A stretch of DNA of 15,942 nt, from NCBI GenBank assembly GCA_035517695.1, contig DATIYI010000005.1, forward strand, positions 1 through 15,942, given 5' to 3'. The first letter of the stretch is position 1, and every line of letters begins with the position of its first letter. This stretch comes from DATFVJ01 sp035517695. GTDB taxonomy: Bacteria; Actinomycetota; Actinomycetes; Streptosporangiales; Streptosporangiaceae. The position numbers and the translations under genes are program-made. Shown here in pieces: positions 6,113-12,867 of this stretch. The notes under the pieces are model-generated. The model had not been told where the DNA came from, made no database searches, and saw only the letters and a program-made list of their open reading frames with translations.

Positions 6113-6661
6113 CTAGTTCTTCGATTCTTGGCTGGATTCTTTGATTGCCTCGTCGAGCGCGGCTTCGAGGTCCTTCTCATCCGACCGCAGCTGCTTCTTG
6201 ACGATCTTGTTCCCGTGCTTGATCGCCTCGTCGAGGCGGGCTTCGGTGTCCTGTGCGGCCACGATCAGCAGCCCGCTGTCGCCCTCGTCGAGCAGTTCGC
6301 CGAGTTCCTTCAGGTCGCCGCGGCTCATGCCGCCGGCCACATGCCCGGCCAGCGCGCCCAGCCCGAGCCCAGCGGCGCCGCCGATGGCCAGCCCGGCGCC
6401 GATGGCGACGGCCGGGAACAGCGCTACCAGCGCTCCGACGGCCAGCCCGGCACCCAGCCCGATGGCGGCCCCCTGCCGGGTGGGCTGCTCGTGATGCTTC
6501 ACGATCTTGACCTTGCCGTTTCCCCGGTGGGTGACGACCGCTGCGTCGTAGGTGTCACCGACACCCTCGCGCCACAGGGCCCGGGCGGCCTCGTAGTCGG
6601 CTAACGCATCGTCGACGTTGTCGTAGGTGTTCGTCACGACCAGGAATGTGTCAACAGCCAC
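6113..6661 (-). CDS. DUF1269-like protein with glycine-zipper hydrophobic core
   Basis: 182 residues in three parts. The N-terminal strand-helix domain (1-60) has DTFLVVTNTYDNVDDALADY and DTYDAAVVTH. A Gly/Ala-rich hydrophobic segment (64-112) is able to form two membrane-inserted or glycine-zipper helices. The charged C-terminal domain has ELGELLDEGDSGLLIVAAQD and a helical tail rich in Lys, Asp and Glu. This matches the general plan of DUF1269-type proteins of unknown function, often induced by stress. GTG start with AAAGGGG about eight bases upstream. It is monocistronic, convergent with the membrane operon and separated by a hairpin. The truncated relative at 3391-3636 lies on the other side of that operon, so the two genes bracket it. 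Confidence 0.8.
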   Translation of the reverse strand: MAVDTFLVVTNTYDNVDDALADYEAARALWREGVGDTYDAAVVTHRGNGKVKIVKHHEQPTRQGAAIGLGAGLAVGALVALFPAVAIGAGLAIGGAAGLGLGALAGHVAGGMSRGDLKELGELLDEGDSGLLIVAAQDTEARLDEAIKHGNKIVKKQLRSDEKDLEAALDEAIKESSQESKN

Positions 6662-7033
6662 GTTCGTGCCCCTTTCACACTGGTCGCCGGCGGCCCGGCC
6701 GCCGACGGGACCCTCGATTCACTTGGCTGCCAGTGCAGCGTTATCTATCCTGCCGGGCAAACAGCCGCTGGCTACCGAGCTATCGATGATCCCTATTAGC
6801 CGTGCCGAACCGTGCCGGGCCCGGTGCATGAGATGAGGCCGCACAGACCCGGGCCGAGACGGTCGCTGGGCGCTGCAGGCGGTCGCGCGTAGCATCGCCT
6901 GTGAGGCCCGGGCTGGCGGTGACGGTCATGAAGGTGCCCATAGAGGATCTCCGGTACAAGATGATCATGGCGCTGAACGCCGCCGACATCGGGAACCCCA
7001 TCTGTGAGCAGACGGCCCAGATCTGCGCCGAGC
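6662..7033. other. Stretch without a complete gene
   Basis: No complete gene is visible. From about 6928 to 7033 the plus-strand frame that starts at GTG 6901 reads MKVPIEDLRYKMIMALNAAD and then IGNPICEQTAQICAE with about 90% G or C at third positions. It therefore looks like real coding DNA, but the frame turns into nonsense after that. The promoter of the minus-strand 6113-6661 gene must lie at 6670-6780; no clear -35/-10 pair is evident. Confidence 0.35.
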
Positions 7034-7177
7034 AAAGTGCAGGCCAGCGCCACAACGTTCGCGGCCGACGCGAAGTCCGCGTACCCGTCACAGACCACGG
7101 CGCTGAAGAACTCGCTGTCCAGCCTGGACACCGTGATCAATTCGGCGCACGGCCAGCCTCCCCTGACCGCGGCCGGC
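7034..7177 (+). pseudogene. Fragment of a small secreted/lipoprotein-like protein
   Basis: In the plus frame KVQASATTFAADAKSAYPSQ is followed by TTALKNSLSSLDTVINSAHG. The Ala/Ser-rich helical pattern with AYPxQ-xxALKxSLSxL resembles small actinomycete exported proteins of unknown function that start with a lipoprotein signal and a Cys just before KVQ. Here the signal peptide is replaced by unrelated sequence in another frame, and the C-terminal part with the usual final Cys is missing. It is called a remnant from memory of the family and from the high GC third-position bias. Confidence 0.35.
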
Positions 7178-7409
7178 AGACGCTCCTCTTTTGGCCAAGC
7201 CCCGCGGGCCAGACGCGGTTCCCGACCGGCCGTGCGATGGCTGGCGCAGCCCGGCCCGCAGATACCAGCGCTGCGGGCCACCGCACCACCGGAGGCGGGC
7301 ACCCGGGGAAGTGAAACGCTATCGAGCCGGTCAGCGCCTAAAGTCAGCACCGGATCATCACGGTGCATCCCGTGCCCGAAGATTGCGGCGTGACCTACGG
7401 AGGCCGCAG
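7178..7409. other. Non-coding or unrecognised stretch before the DinB-type stub
   Basis: No reading frame here carries recognisable protein. The end of the stretch holds the GGAGG ribosome binding site (7399-7403) of the next gene. No convincing promoter was found. Confidence 0.4.
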
Positions 7410-7682
7410 ATGAGTGACTACCTCGCCGATGTGCAACTGCTCGAAGCCGAGCTCGCACAGGTGGAGCAGGCGTTCCGCGGGCTGGCCGACAGCGACTGGC
7501 GCCGGCCCACCCTGCTCCAGCCACCCGGCGACACGCTGCCACCGTGGACCATCTTCGAGCTCGCGGGCCACCTGGACATCGCCGTCGGCGTGACCCGGAT
7601 GCTGTGCGGTGTGGGTTTGGCCGGGAGTCTTCGGGTGCTGCGGTTGATCGTGAAGCGCGGCACCGGACGTGTCACAGGGTGA
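7410..7682 (+). pseudogene. N-terminal stub of a mycothiol-dependent maleylpyruvate isomerase/DinB-type enzyme
   Basis: A 90-residue reading frame with a perfect start (GGAGG six bases before ATG). Residues 1-66 match the N terminus of the MDMPI (mycothiol-dependent DinB-superfamily) family: MSDYLADVQLLEAELAQVEQ, then LADSDWRRPTLLQPPGD and PPWTIFELAGHLDIAVG, with His54 as the expected first metal ligand. Members usually have 200-280 residues, with further His ligands and a four-helix bundle. Here the sequence changes after residue 66 into an unrelated 24-residue tail (VGLAGSLRVLRLIVKRGTGR) and stops inside the 3' end of the opposing PhzF gene. The gene was therefore cut by a deletion or rearrangement whose right side is the PhzF locus. 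The product lacks the active site and is presumed inactive. Confidence 0.7.
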
Positions 7683-8514
7683 TGGTGCCGCGGATGTAGG
7701 CGGTGGCAGCGCCGCCGACCCAGACGGTGCCGTCCGCATCGGCGGTGATCTCGATGGTTCCGGCTCGGCCCATGCGCGTGCCCTGGGAGACCCGGTAGGT
7801 GGAGGGTGCGGCGCCGGTGGCGGTGAGCCATTGTCCGACCGAGGCGTTCATGCTGCCGCATGCCGGGTCCTCGGCCACGCCGACGCGGGGGGCGAAGGTG
7901 CGCATCTCGAAGGCGTGCCCGGACCCGTCGGGGTAGGCCCCGATCGCGCCGACCATCGCGGTCGGGATGAGGGAAAGGTCGGGTTCGAGGGCGAGGACCT
8001 CCTCGGCGGTGGGCAACTGGACCACGGCCCAGCCGGGTCCGTTGTCGACCCACTGGTGGGCGAGGACACGATCCCGGTTGATGCCGAACGCCGCGGCGAT
8101 CTGGCCGACGAACTGTTCCCCGAGCGGGCCGTCGCGGACAAGCGGCGGGGCGGCGAACGACAGGATGCCCTCGCCGTGGCGCACGCTGACCAGGCCCGCG
8201 GCGCACTCCTGCACGATACGGCCGGCGCGCTGTGGTGTGCCGCCGTTGTCCAGCCACGCGCGTGCGGAACCGAGGGTGGGGTGCCCGGCGAACGGCAGTT
8301 CAGCTCCCGGGGCGAAGATCCGCAGCCGGTAGTCCGCCTCCGGCGCGGTGGGAGGCAGGATGAACGTGGTCTCGGACAAGTTCGTCCAGCGCGCCAGGCG
8401 CTGCATCTCCTGGTCGGTCACGTCCGTGCCGTCGAGGACGACGGCAACCGGGTTGCCGAGACAGGGCGTCGTGGAGAACACATCGACCTGCATAAACGCA
8501 CGTGAACGCGGCAT
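7672..8514 (-). CDS. PhzF-family isomerase/epimerase-like protein
   Basis: 280 residues, two-domain PhzF/DapF-like fold, cytosolic. Conserved residues: Glu48 in NLSETTF (the catalytic acid/base of PhzF), His78 in PFAGHPTLGSA and Asp216 in EDPACGS (215-221). PhzF proper isomerises trans-2,3-dihydro-3-hydroxyanthranilate in phenazine synthesis, but most family members lie outside phenazine clusters and act on unknown small acids. No other phz genes are visible, so a phenazine role is not supported. The start at 8514 (MPRSRAFMQVDVF) is chosen because relatives begin a few residues before QVDVF; a second ATG at 8493 is possible, and neither has a strong ribosome binding site. It lies 47 bases downstream of the PLP enzyme on the same strand, so they probably form one operon under the adjacent Lrp-type regulator. 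Its 3' end overlaps the DinB-type stub by 11 bases. Confidence 0.92.
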   Translation of the reverse strand: MPRSRAFMQVDVFSTTPCLGNPVAVVLDGTDVTDQEMQRLARWTNLSETTFILPPTAPEADYRLRIFAPGAELPFAGHPTLGSARAWLDNGGTPQRAGRIVQECAAGLVSVRHGEGILSFAAPPLVRDGPLGEQFVGQIAAAFGINRDRVLAHQWVDNGPGWAVVQLPTAEEVLALEPDLSLIPTAMVGAIGAYPDGSGHAFEMRTFAPRVGVAEDPACGSMNASVGQWLTATGAAPSTYRVSQGTRMGRAGTIEITADADGTVWVGGAATAYIRGTITL

Positions 8515-8561
8515 AGTTATCAAAGGCCTTTCCACGAACGGATTCCGGGACCGCCGGGTGG

Positions 8562-9749
8562 TCAGGTGCTCGCCGCTGCGGCGACCACCGCGTCGGCCGC
8601 GGCGAGCGCGTCGGCAACCAGGTCGGGCGTGTCCTCGGTGCCCGCGGCCAGCCGGACCAGGCCCAGCGGAACCCCTGACGCGGCGATCTGGTCTTTGCTG
8701 AGCATCCCGCGCCACATGGACGCCGGATGCACGGCCAGGGATTCCACGCCGCCGAGGCTGGCCGACCGGCGGGCATAGCGCAGCCGGCCGAGGAACGTGT
8801 CGGCGGCCTCGAAACCGCCGGCGAGCTCGAGGGCGAGTACCCCGCCGAAGCCGCTCATCTGGCTGGCCGCCAGCGTGTGCTGCGGGTGGGCCGCCAGGCC
8901 CGGATAGTGCACCCGGGCCACGGCGGGATGGCCGTTCAGCGCCTCCGCGAGAGCCTGGCCGTTGACGTTGTGCCGTGGCATGCGCAGCGGCAGGGTGCGC
9001 AGGCCGCGCAACAGCAGCCACGCATCGAAGGGGCCGAGTACGGCACCGGTGAGCAGGGCGACATCCCAGATCTGGTCCAGGATCCCCGCCGGCCCGGCCA
9101 GCACCCCGGCGGACACGTCGGAGTGGCCGTTGAGGTATTTGGTCGCGCTGTGCCAGACCAGATCGATGCCGGAGTCCGCCGGCCGCTGGTTCACCGGCGT
9201 GGCGAAGGTGTTGTCCGCCACGGTCAGCACGTCGTGCGCGCGGGCCAGGGCCGCGACGGCGCGAAGGTCGGTGACCTGCAACAGCGGATTGCTCGGCGAC
9301 TCCACCAAGATCAGGCGGGTCCGCGAGGTCAGTGCCTTCTCGAACGCCTCCGGGTCGGTCTGGTCCACTTGGGTGGCCGACACGCCCAGCCGCGGCAGCA
9401 GGTTCAGCAACACCGACGCCGTGCCCCCGTAGGTGGATTTCTGCCCGATCACGTGGTCGCCAGCGGACACCAGGGCCAGCACGGCGGTGGTGAGCGCGGC
9501 CATTCCGGACGCGGTGACCATTGCCGCCTCGGTATGCTCCAGTTCCGCGACCACGGCCGCGACCTGCGCGTGGTTCGGGTTGCCGTAGCGGGTGTAGAAA
9601 CCATGGCCCCGCCGGTCCACGGCGGCCTGCGCGAACTGCTCCGCGTCCTCGGCCCAGAACGCCGCCGTCTGGTAGATGGGCCGTGCCACCGCGCGGCTGG
9701 GATGGACGTCGCGATCGGCGTGAATGGCAACCGTGCTACTGCCCGGCAT
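8562..9749 (-). CDS. Cys/Met-metabolism PLP-dependent enzyme (cystathionine gamma-synthase/methionine gamma-lyase family)
   Basis: 395 residues, fold-type I aminotransferase-like PLP enzyme of sulfur amino acid metabolism. Lys204 in WHSATKYLNGHSDV forms the Schiff base and Asp179 in VADNTF holds the pyridine nitrogen. YTRYGNP (52-58) contributes to cofactor binding across the dimer. SLGGVESLAVHPASM (331-345) and Arg366 (GLVRLAAG) bind the substrate. The segment STYGGT (105-110) has Gly where methionine gamma-lyases have their characteristic Cys, so cystathionine synthase/lyase or sulfhydrylase activity is as likely as methionine lyase. ATG start with GGGAGGG nearby. It is divergent from an Lrp/AsnC regulator, the arrangement known for mdeR-mdeA in Pseudomonas putida, which suggests regulation by an amino acid and a catabolic role. 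It is followed by a PhzF-family gene. Confidence 0.92.
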   Translation of the reverse strand: MPGSSTVAIHADRDVHPSRAVARPIYQTAAFWAEDAEQFAQAAVDRRGHGFYTRYGNPNHAQVAAVVAELEHTEAAMVTASGMAALTTAVLALVSAGDHVIGQKSTYGGTASVLLNLLPRLGVSATQVDQTDPEAFEKALTSRTRLILVESPSNPLLQVTDLRAVAALARAHDVLTVADNTFATPVNQRPADSGIDLVWHSATKYLNGHSDVSAGVLAGPAGILDQIWDVALLTGAVLGPFDAWLLLRGLRTLPLRMPRHNVNGQALAEALNGHPAVARVHYPGLAAHPQHTLAASQMSGFGGVLALELAGGFEAADTFLGRLRYARRSASLGGVESLAVHPASMWRGMLSKDQIAASGVPLGLVRLAAGTEDTPDLVADALAAADAVVAAAAST

Positions 9750-9830
9750 GGTTCCCTCCCGGTGGATCATCTGATGTGATGCCACAAGCGTGACCGGCCG
9801 GCACGCCGACACGGGCCAGTCCCGGCAACT

Positions 9831-9902
9831 TTGGCAGCAAGTAGCGCCCCAGCCGAGGCATCCGAGTGTGGTAAACACTGTAATCGAGCAATAATCTGCC
9901 AA
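9831..9902. promoter_or_regulatory. Divergent promoter region with inverted repeats
   Basis: TTGGCAG (9831-9837) and CTGCCAA (9896-9902) form a perfect 7-bp inverted repeat that brackets the 15-bp palindrome. Its right arm touches the GTG start of the regulator. The spacing is about 65 bases centre to centre, or six helical turns, compatible with cooperative binding or looping by an Lrp-type octamer; this is inference. Confidence 0.35.
9865..9879. promoter_or_regulatory. 15-bp palindrome, putative Lrp/AsnC operator
   Basis: AGTGTGGTAAACACT: five-base arms AGTGT and ACACT around GGTAA. It sits in the 154-bp divergent interval between the PLP enzyme (start 9749) and the Lrp/AsnC gene (start 9904), 25 bp before the regulator start. 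The length and partially AT-rich centre are typical for Lrp-family dimers. It probably serves autoregulation and control of the metabolic operon. Confidence 0.5.
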
Positions 9903-9903
9903 T

Positions 9904-10386
9904 GTGGACGATGTCGACCGGTCAATACTGGCCGTGCTCGAGAAGCACGGCCGGGTCAGCAACGCCGAACTCGCCGCCCAGGTTGGCCTGTCGCCATCGC
10001 CGTGCCTGCGGCGCGTGCGCCGGCTGGAGGAGACCGGGGTGATCCGCGGCTACCGGATGCTGATCGATCCCGCCGCCACCGGCCGCGGCCTGCGGGTGTT
10101 CGCCGGTGTCCGGTTGGTGCGGCACGCCCGCGCGGATGTGGTCGCGTTCGAGCGTGCGGTCATCCAGCTGCCCGAAGTGGTCCACACCCACCACGTCACC
10201 GGCAACTACGACTACCTGCTCCAGGTCGAGGTCGCTGACCTGGCCGCCTACGAGGACTTCCACGCCAACCGGCTGGCCAGCCTGCCCGGCGTGGCCATGG
10301 TGACCAGCTACGTCACCATGAAGACGCTCTCCGCCGACACCGCGCGACCGGCTGGACGACGCCGACTTGAACGGCCCGCCAACTGA
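9904..10386 (+). CDS. Lrp/AsnC-family transcriptional regulator
   Basis: 160 residues. N-terminal AsnC-type helix-turn-helix (about 3-60): DDVDRSILAVLEKHGRVSNA, then ELAAQVGLSPSPCLRRVRRLEETGVIRGY. The C-terminal RAM/effector domain (about 68-145) has the characteristic VTGNYDYLLQVEVADLAAYEDF, which forms the ligand-binding dimer/octamer interface. The last 15 residues are a basic tail. GTG start; the ribosome binding site is very weak, so the transcript may be leaderless or nearly so. It is divergent from the PLP enzyme/PhzF operon with a palindrome between them, so it most likely controls that operon in response to an amino acid and represses itself. Confidence 0.95.
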   Translation: MDDVDRSILAVLEKHGRVSNAELAAQVGLSPSPCLRRVRRLEETGVIRGYRMLIDPAATGRGLRVFAGVRLVRHARADVVAFERAVIQLPEVVHTHHVTGNYDYLLQVEVADLAAYEDFHANRLASLPGVAMVTSYVTMKTLSADTARPAGRRRLERPAN

Positions 10387-10418
10387 TGCCCGCAGGACGA
10401 GCGTTCAGATCATCTCGC

Positions 10419-10526
10419 TCATCGGTGCGCCGCTCCCTTGCCCACCCCCGGCTCACCATGCACCACCAGCACCCGGCTCTCCCCGGCCTGAACGGCCGCC
10501 AGGAGCCCATCGAGCATGCCGCGCAC
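10419..10526 (-). pseudogene. Walker A fragment of a LuxR-type ATPase regulator
   Basis: On the minus strand 35 codons read VRGMLDGLLAAVQAGESRVL then VVHGEPGVGKGAAHR and stop. This is the start of the AAA/NACHT-like ATPase of large LuxR-family regulators, where GEPGVGK is the P-loop followed by T(A/S)L. Here GKG replaces GKT and the frame ends directly. The rest of such a protein (about 900 residues, with a C-terminal LuxR helix-turn-helix) is absent, so it is a relic. Confidence 0.6.
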
Positions 10527-10971
10527 TTAACCCGGGTACGCAGTCCTGAATCCCGAGGGGCCGGCAAGCGCGCACTCGCAAGACGGGGACGACGCCCTCT
10601 TGACACAGAGGGGAGCCAGATCCGGGCGCCGGTCAGTCGCTGGGTCTGCGCGTAGATCACCTGGTTCGGCACGGCGCGGGACCGCCACCTCCGCGACAAG
10701 GTCGCCGCCCATATCGACGGCGGCGCTGCGCGCCTCACCGAAGGCCGGGTGGCAGAATCCCAGCCGCGGAAACCCAGCTCAGCGGCCAATCATAACGACG
10801 GCCACCAGGCCGTTGCCCTGCCCGGAGGCCGTTGCTCTTCCCCAGGTATCCGCAGCTACACAACGGCAGCCGGAACAGCGCGGCAACATCCGGGGGCGGC
10901 TGCCCACCCGCCCGATCGCCGCTGAGGCCATCTGGCCGACGTCTCATACTCCGCCACAAGCGGCCGCATTC
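10527..10971. other. Gene-poor stretch with no recognised product
   Basis: Several overlapping frames are open on both strands, but none has a recognised family, a good ribosome binding site or a consistent third-position bias. One plus-strand stretch from about 10659 (ITWFGTARDRHLRDKVAAHI) has some natural protein character and may be another relic. The stretch ends at the overlong tail of the ArsR-type gene. Confidence 0.4.
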
Positions 10972-11430
10972 TCACCCGCCTGATCCGTTCCGGCGCGGAT
11001 GCCGGAGACCCCCGCTGTTACGAGCCGATGTGCAGGCATGCTCGACCGCGCCTTGCGGCCGGGCAGGCCGAGGCGTTCTGGTGTCAACGGCGAATCTGAC
11101 CCCCGGCCGGGGGGGCACCTCGGTGTGCAAGGCGTCCAGCCGCTGCTCCCACAGGGCCCGGTATCGGCCCAGCCACTCATCGACCTCGGCGAGCAGCTCG
11201 GGGCGAAGACTGTAGACCCGCCGCTGCGCCTGCTGGCGGACCTCGACGAGCCCCGCCGTCCGCAGCACCCGCAGATGCCGCGACACCCCCGGGCGGGCAA
11301 TCGGCAGCAACGCCGCCAGCTCACCCGCGGTCGCCGGACCGCCGGTCAAGGCCTCCAGCATCGCCCGCCGGCTCTGGTCCGCCAGTGCCCGCAGCACAGC
11401 TTCCAGACGTGAATGCACGGTTGAATCCAC
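10972..11430 (-). CDS. ArsR-family transcriptional repressor with abnormal C-terminal tail
   Basis: 152 residues. Winged helix-turn-helix of ArsR type in residues 8-80: LEAVLRALADQSRRAMLEAL, GELAALLPIARPGVSRHLRV and LRTAGLVEVRQQAQRRVYSL. There is no Cys-based metal site (no ELCVCDL), so it belongs to the metal-independent group that often controls neighbouring SRPBCC/AHSA1 genes. Relatives end near LWEQRLDALHTEV plus a short tail. Here, from residue 106, the protein runs into Pro/Arg-rich sequence without family character, so the 3' end has probably been replaced by a deletion and the real gene is about 110 codons. GTG start with a GGTGG-type site. The 12-bp palindrome just upstream is the likely operator. 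The usual SRPBCC partner is missing downstream. Confidence 0.85.
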   Translation of the reverse strand: MDSTVHSRLEAVLRALADQSRRAMLEALTGGPATAGELAALLPIARPGVSRHLRVLRTAGLVEVRQQAQRRVYSLRPELLAEVDEWLGRYRALWEQRLDALHTEVPPRPGVRFAVDTRTPRPARPQGAVEHACTSARNSGGLRHPRRNGSGG

Positions 11431-11440
11431 CCACCAAAGT

Positions 11441-11452
11441 AGTTACGTAACT
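11441..11452. promoter_or_regulatory. 12-bp perfect palindrome, putative ArsR operator
   Basis: AGTTACGTAACT lies 11 bases upstream of the GTG start of the ArsR-type gene. Perfect AT-containing palindromes around TTACGTAA are typical ArsR/SdpR-type operators, and the position (over the expected transcription start) fits autorepression. Confidence 0.65.
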
Positions 11453-11614
11453 GTCCAGATACATAAGCGAGTGCAAGTGCGCCATGCCATACCAGCGAAC
11501 CGGATGGGGGCGCTCCGCAGCAGCTCACAACCCGAATGGCGGCTGCCTTACCAGCCGTACGGCCAGTTCGCAGCCACGGCAGAGAGCTGAGCCCAGGGTG
11601 GCCGGTGATGATGG

Positions 11615-11648
11615 CGGTCCCGAGCAGCCTCCCGCCCGCTCGGGACCG
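11615..11648 (-). terminator. Perfect 11-bp stem hairpin
   Basis: CGGTCCCGAGC (11615-11625) pairs without mismatch with GCTCGGGACCG (11638-11648), with a 12-base loop. It starts 28 bases after the stop of the minus-strand 79-residue gene and is probably its terminator. No T-tract. This is the strongest hairpin I see in the window. Confidence 0.6.
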
Positions 11649-11676
11649 GGAATCCTTACTGTTGCACTTGGGAATG

Positions 11677-11916
11677 TCAGCTGCCTTCCCAGTCTGCGCC
11701 CTCCTCCAGATACGCCCCGCCTTCTTCGATCCGGTAGTCGCCGTATTCGAAGTAGAGGGCATCTGGCCGGGCGCCGACAAGGACGCACGACGGTGTTTCA
11801 TCCGCGGCGAGATCGAGGCTCTCGTCGATCTCGCCGCGCGTGAGGCCTTGCGCCTTCAGGTAGCGTTCAACGTCGCCCTGACCGTCAGCCAGCACTTTGC
11901 CTGGGCCGTCAGCCAT
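11677..11916 (-). CDS. Small acidic hypothetical protein (79 aa)
   Basis: 79 residues, strongly acidic, no membrane segment. An N-terminal helical part DVERYLKAQGLTRGEIDESL (15-34) reads like a degenerate helix-turn-helix or helical hairpin. An aromatic segment follows, CVLVGARPDALYFEYGDYRI (44-63), with a Glu/Gly-rich end. An in-frame stop shortly upstream fixes ATG 11916 as the only ATG start; its ribosome binding site is weak (GGGA). A perfect hairpin follows the stop, which supports a real transcript. No family recognised. The neighbours give no functional hint. Confidence 0.55.
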   Translation of the reverse strand: MADGPGKVLADGQGDVERYLKAQGLTRGEIDESLDLAADETPSCVLVGARPDALYFEYGDYRIEEGGAYLEEGADWEGS

Positions 11917-12215
11917 GGCAGTGTCCCGCGATGCTCATGACGCCTCCCATTAAGCCTGGGATGTGCACGTTTTGAAGGGGATTTTGATCACCCGGTGAGC
12001 TGACCCTGGACCACTGCTCACCAGGATGTGTGGCGGCATGTCCCGCTCAGCCCTGCGGGCAGCACCGGGAGACCGCCCACGTGGCCGAGCAGGCGGGCGC
12101 CACCACGGAATACCAGCCAGTGGGGCCATGCCCGCCTCCTCGCCCGCTCCTGTGGCATTGTGCACCCGCACGGCGCCCATCCGCAGGCAAGTCCGGGTTG
12201 CCCGTCGGCGCGGCA
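11917..12215. other. Intergenic region with a GGTGAGC/GCTCACC inverted repeat
   Basis: No convincing coding frame. GGTGAGC (11994-12000) and GCTCACC (12016-12022) form a perfect 7-bp stem with a 15-base loop, and a T-rich patch (TTTTGAAGGGGATTTTG) lies at 11970-11986 to its left. Read on the minus strand this is a hairpin about 190 bases after the end of the 12216-12746 gene and about 80 bases before the 79-residue gene, so it could be either a terminator for the former or a leader element for the latter. Confidence 0.35.
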
Positions 12216-12746
12216 TCAGTACAGCTGCGCGCTGACGGGGGGCAAGCCCAGATCCTGGCGGATGACCCGCACCTGGGCCGCGACAGCGGCGTCGGCGGCC
12301 TGGTCACTGGCGTCGAACGACTGCAGTTGCTGCAGGGAGGTCGACCCCGCCTGCAGGGTGAGCAGCTTGACCCGCTTCGCGTCGGCCTTGAGGAGCGCAT
12401 CGCCTGCGGCGTCAGCCGCGTTCGGGAACGTGAAATCCCCTGCCTGATCGTCGAATGCGTTCTCGGTTTTCACCTCTTTCATCAGGTCGGACTTGGCCGC
12501 GGCGAGGGCGTGCCGCTGGTTGTGGGTGTATGCGGCCACCTCGGCAGTGAGGGCCTGGTCGGCAGGGGCCGCCATGGCCGTATAGGCGGTGGCGATCCGC
12601 GCCGACCCGCCGTGGAGGTAGGCGATAGCGAGGATCAGCAAGATGACAGCCACCACACACGACACCGAAACCAGGACGAAGCCGGCGCCGGTCCTTCGCT
12701 CGTCTTGCCCGTCGAACTCGTCTTGGCTGTCGAACCTGCCGTTCAT
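12216..12746 (-). CDS. Single-pass membrane protein with helical extracytoplasmic domain, unknown function
   Basis: 176 residues. A short acidic/Gln-rich cytoplasmic N terminus (1-19) is followed by one transmembrane helix (about 22-44, VLVSVSCVVAVILLILAIAYL). An outside domain of about 130 residues follows, which is Ala-rich and helical: DQALTAEVAAYTHNQRHALA, SLQQLQSFDASDQAADAAVA and QVRVIRQDLGLPP near the C terminus. AGGAGG nine bases before ATG 12746 fixes the start; upstream in-frame codons are not used. I recall similar actinomycete proteins (the AADAAVxxQVRxIRxxLGLPP ending is familiar) but know no function. The domain could be a four-helix sensor-like or scaffold domain. It is divergent from the 12868 gene across a 120-bp interval. 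Confidence 0.8.
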   Translation of the reverse strand: MNGRFDSQDEFDGQDERRTGAGFVLVSVSCVVAVILLILAIAYLHGGSARIATAYTAMAAPADQALTAEVAAYTHNQRHALAAAKSDLMKEVKTENAFDDQAGDFTFPNAADAAGDALLKADAKRVKLLTLQAGSTSLQQLQSFDASDQAADAAVAAQVRVIRQDLGLPPVSAQLY

Positions 12747-12867
12747 CAAGATCCACCTCCTGCGGGGTTCGGGGGCGGCTCCGCGAGCCTCGAATACGCG
12801 GCTGCGGACATCTTGCTTGAGGATGAAGATGGCCGAGTTCCGCTGATGTATTTGATTTACCAGTACA

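Noticed and set aside
7672..8514. Phenazine biosynthesis gene
   Set aside because: No other phz genes are present; PhzF-family members are widespread outside phenazine pathways.
7672..9021. Fusion of PhzF with a 168-residue N-terminal extension
   Set aside because: The extension is Arg/Gly-rich and antisense-frame to the PLP enzyme; the PhzF family start lies at 8514.
10313..10789. 158-codon minus-strand frame
   Set aside because: Trp/Arg-rich, overlaps the end of the Lrp gene; the recognisable P-loop relic lies in a different frame.
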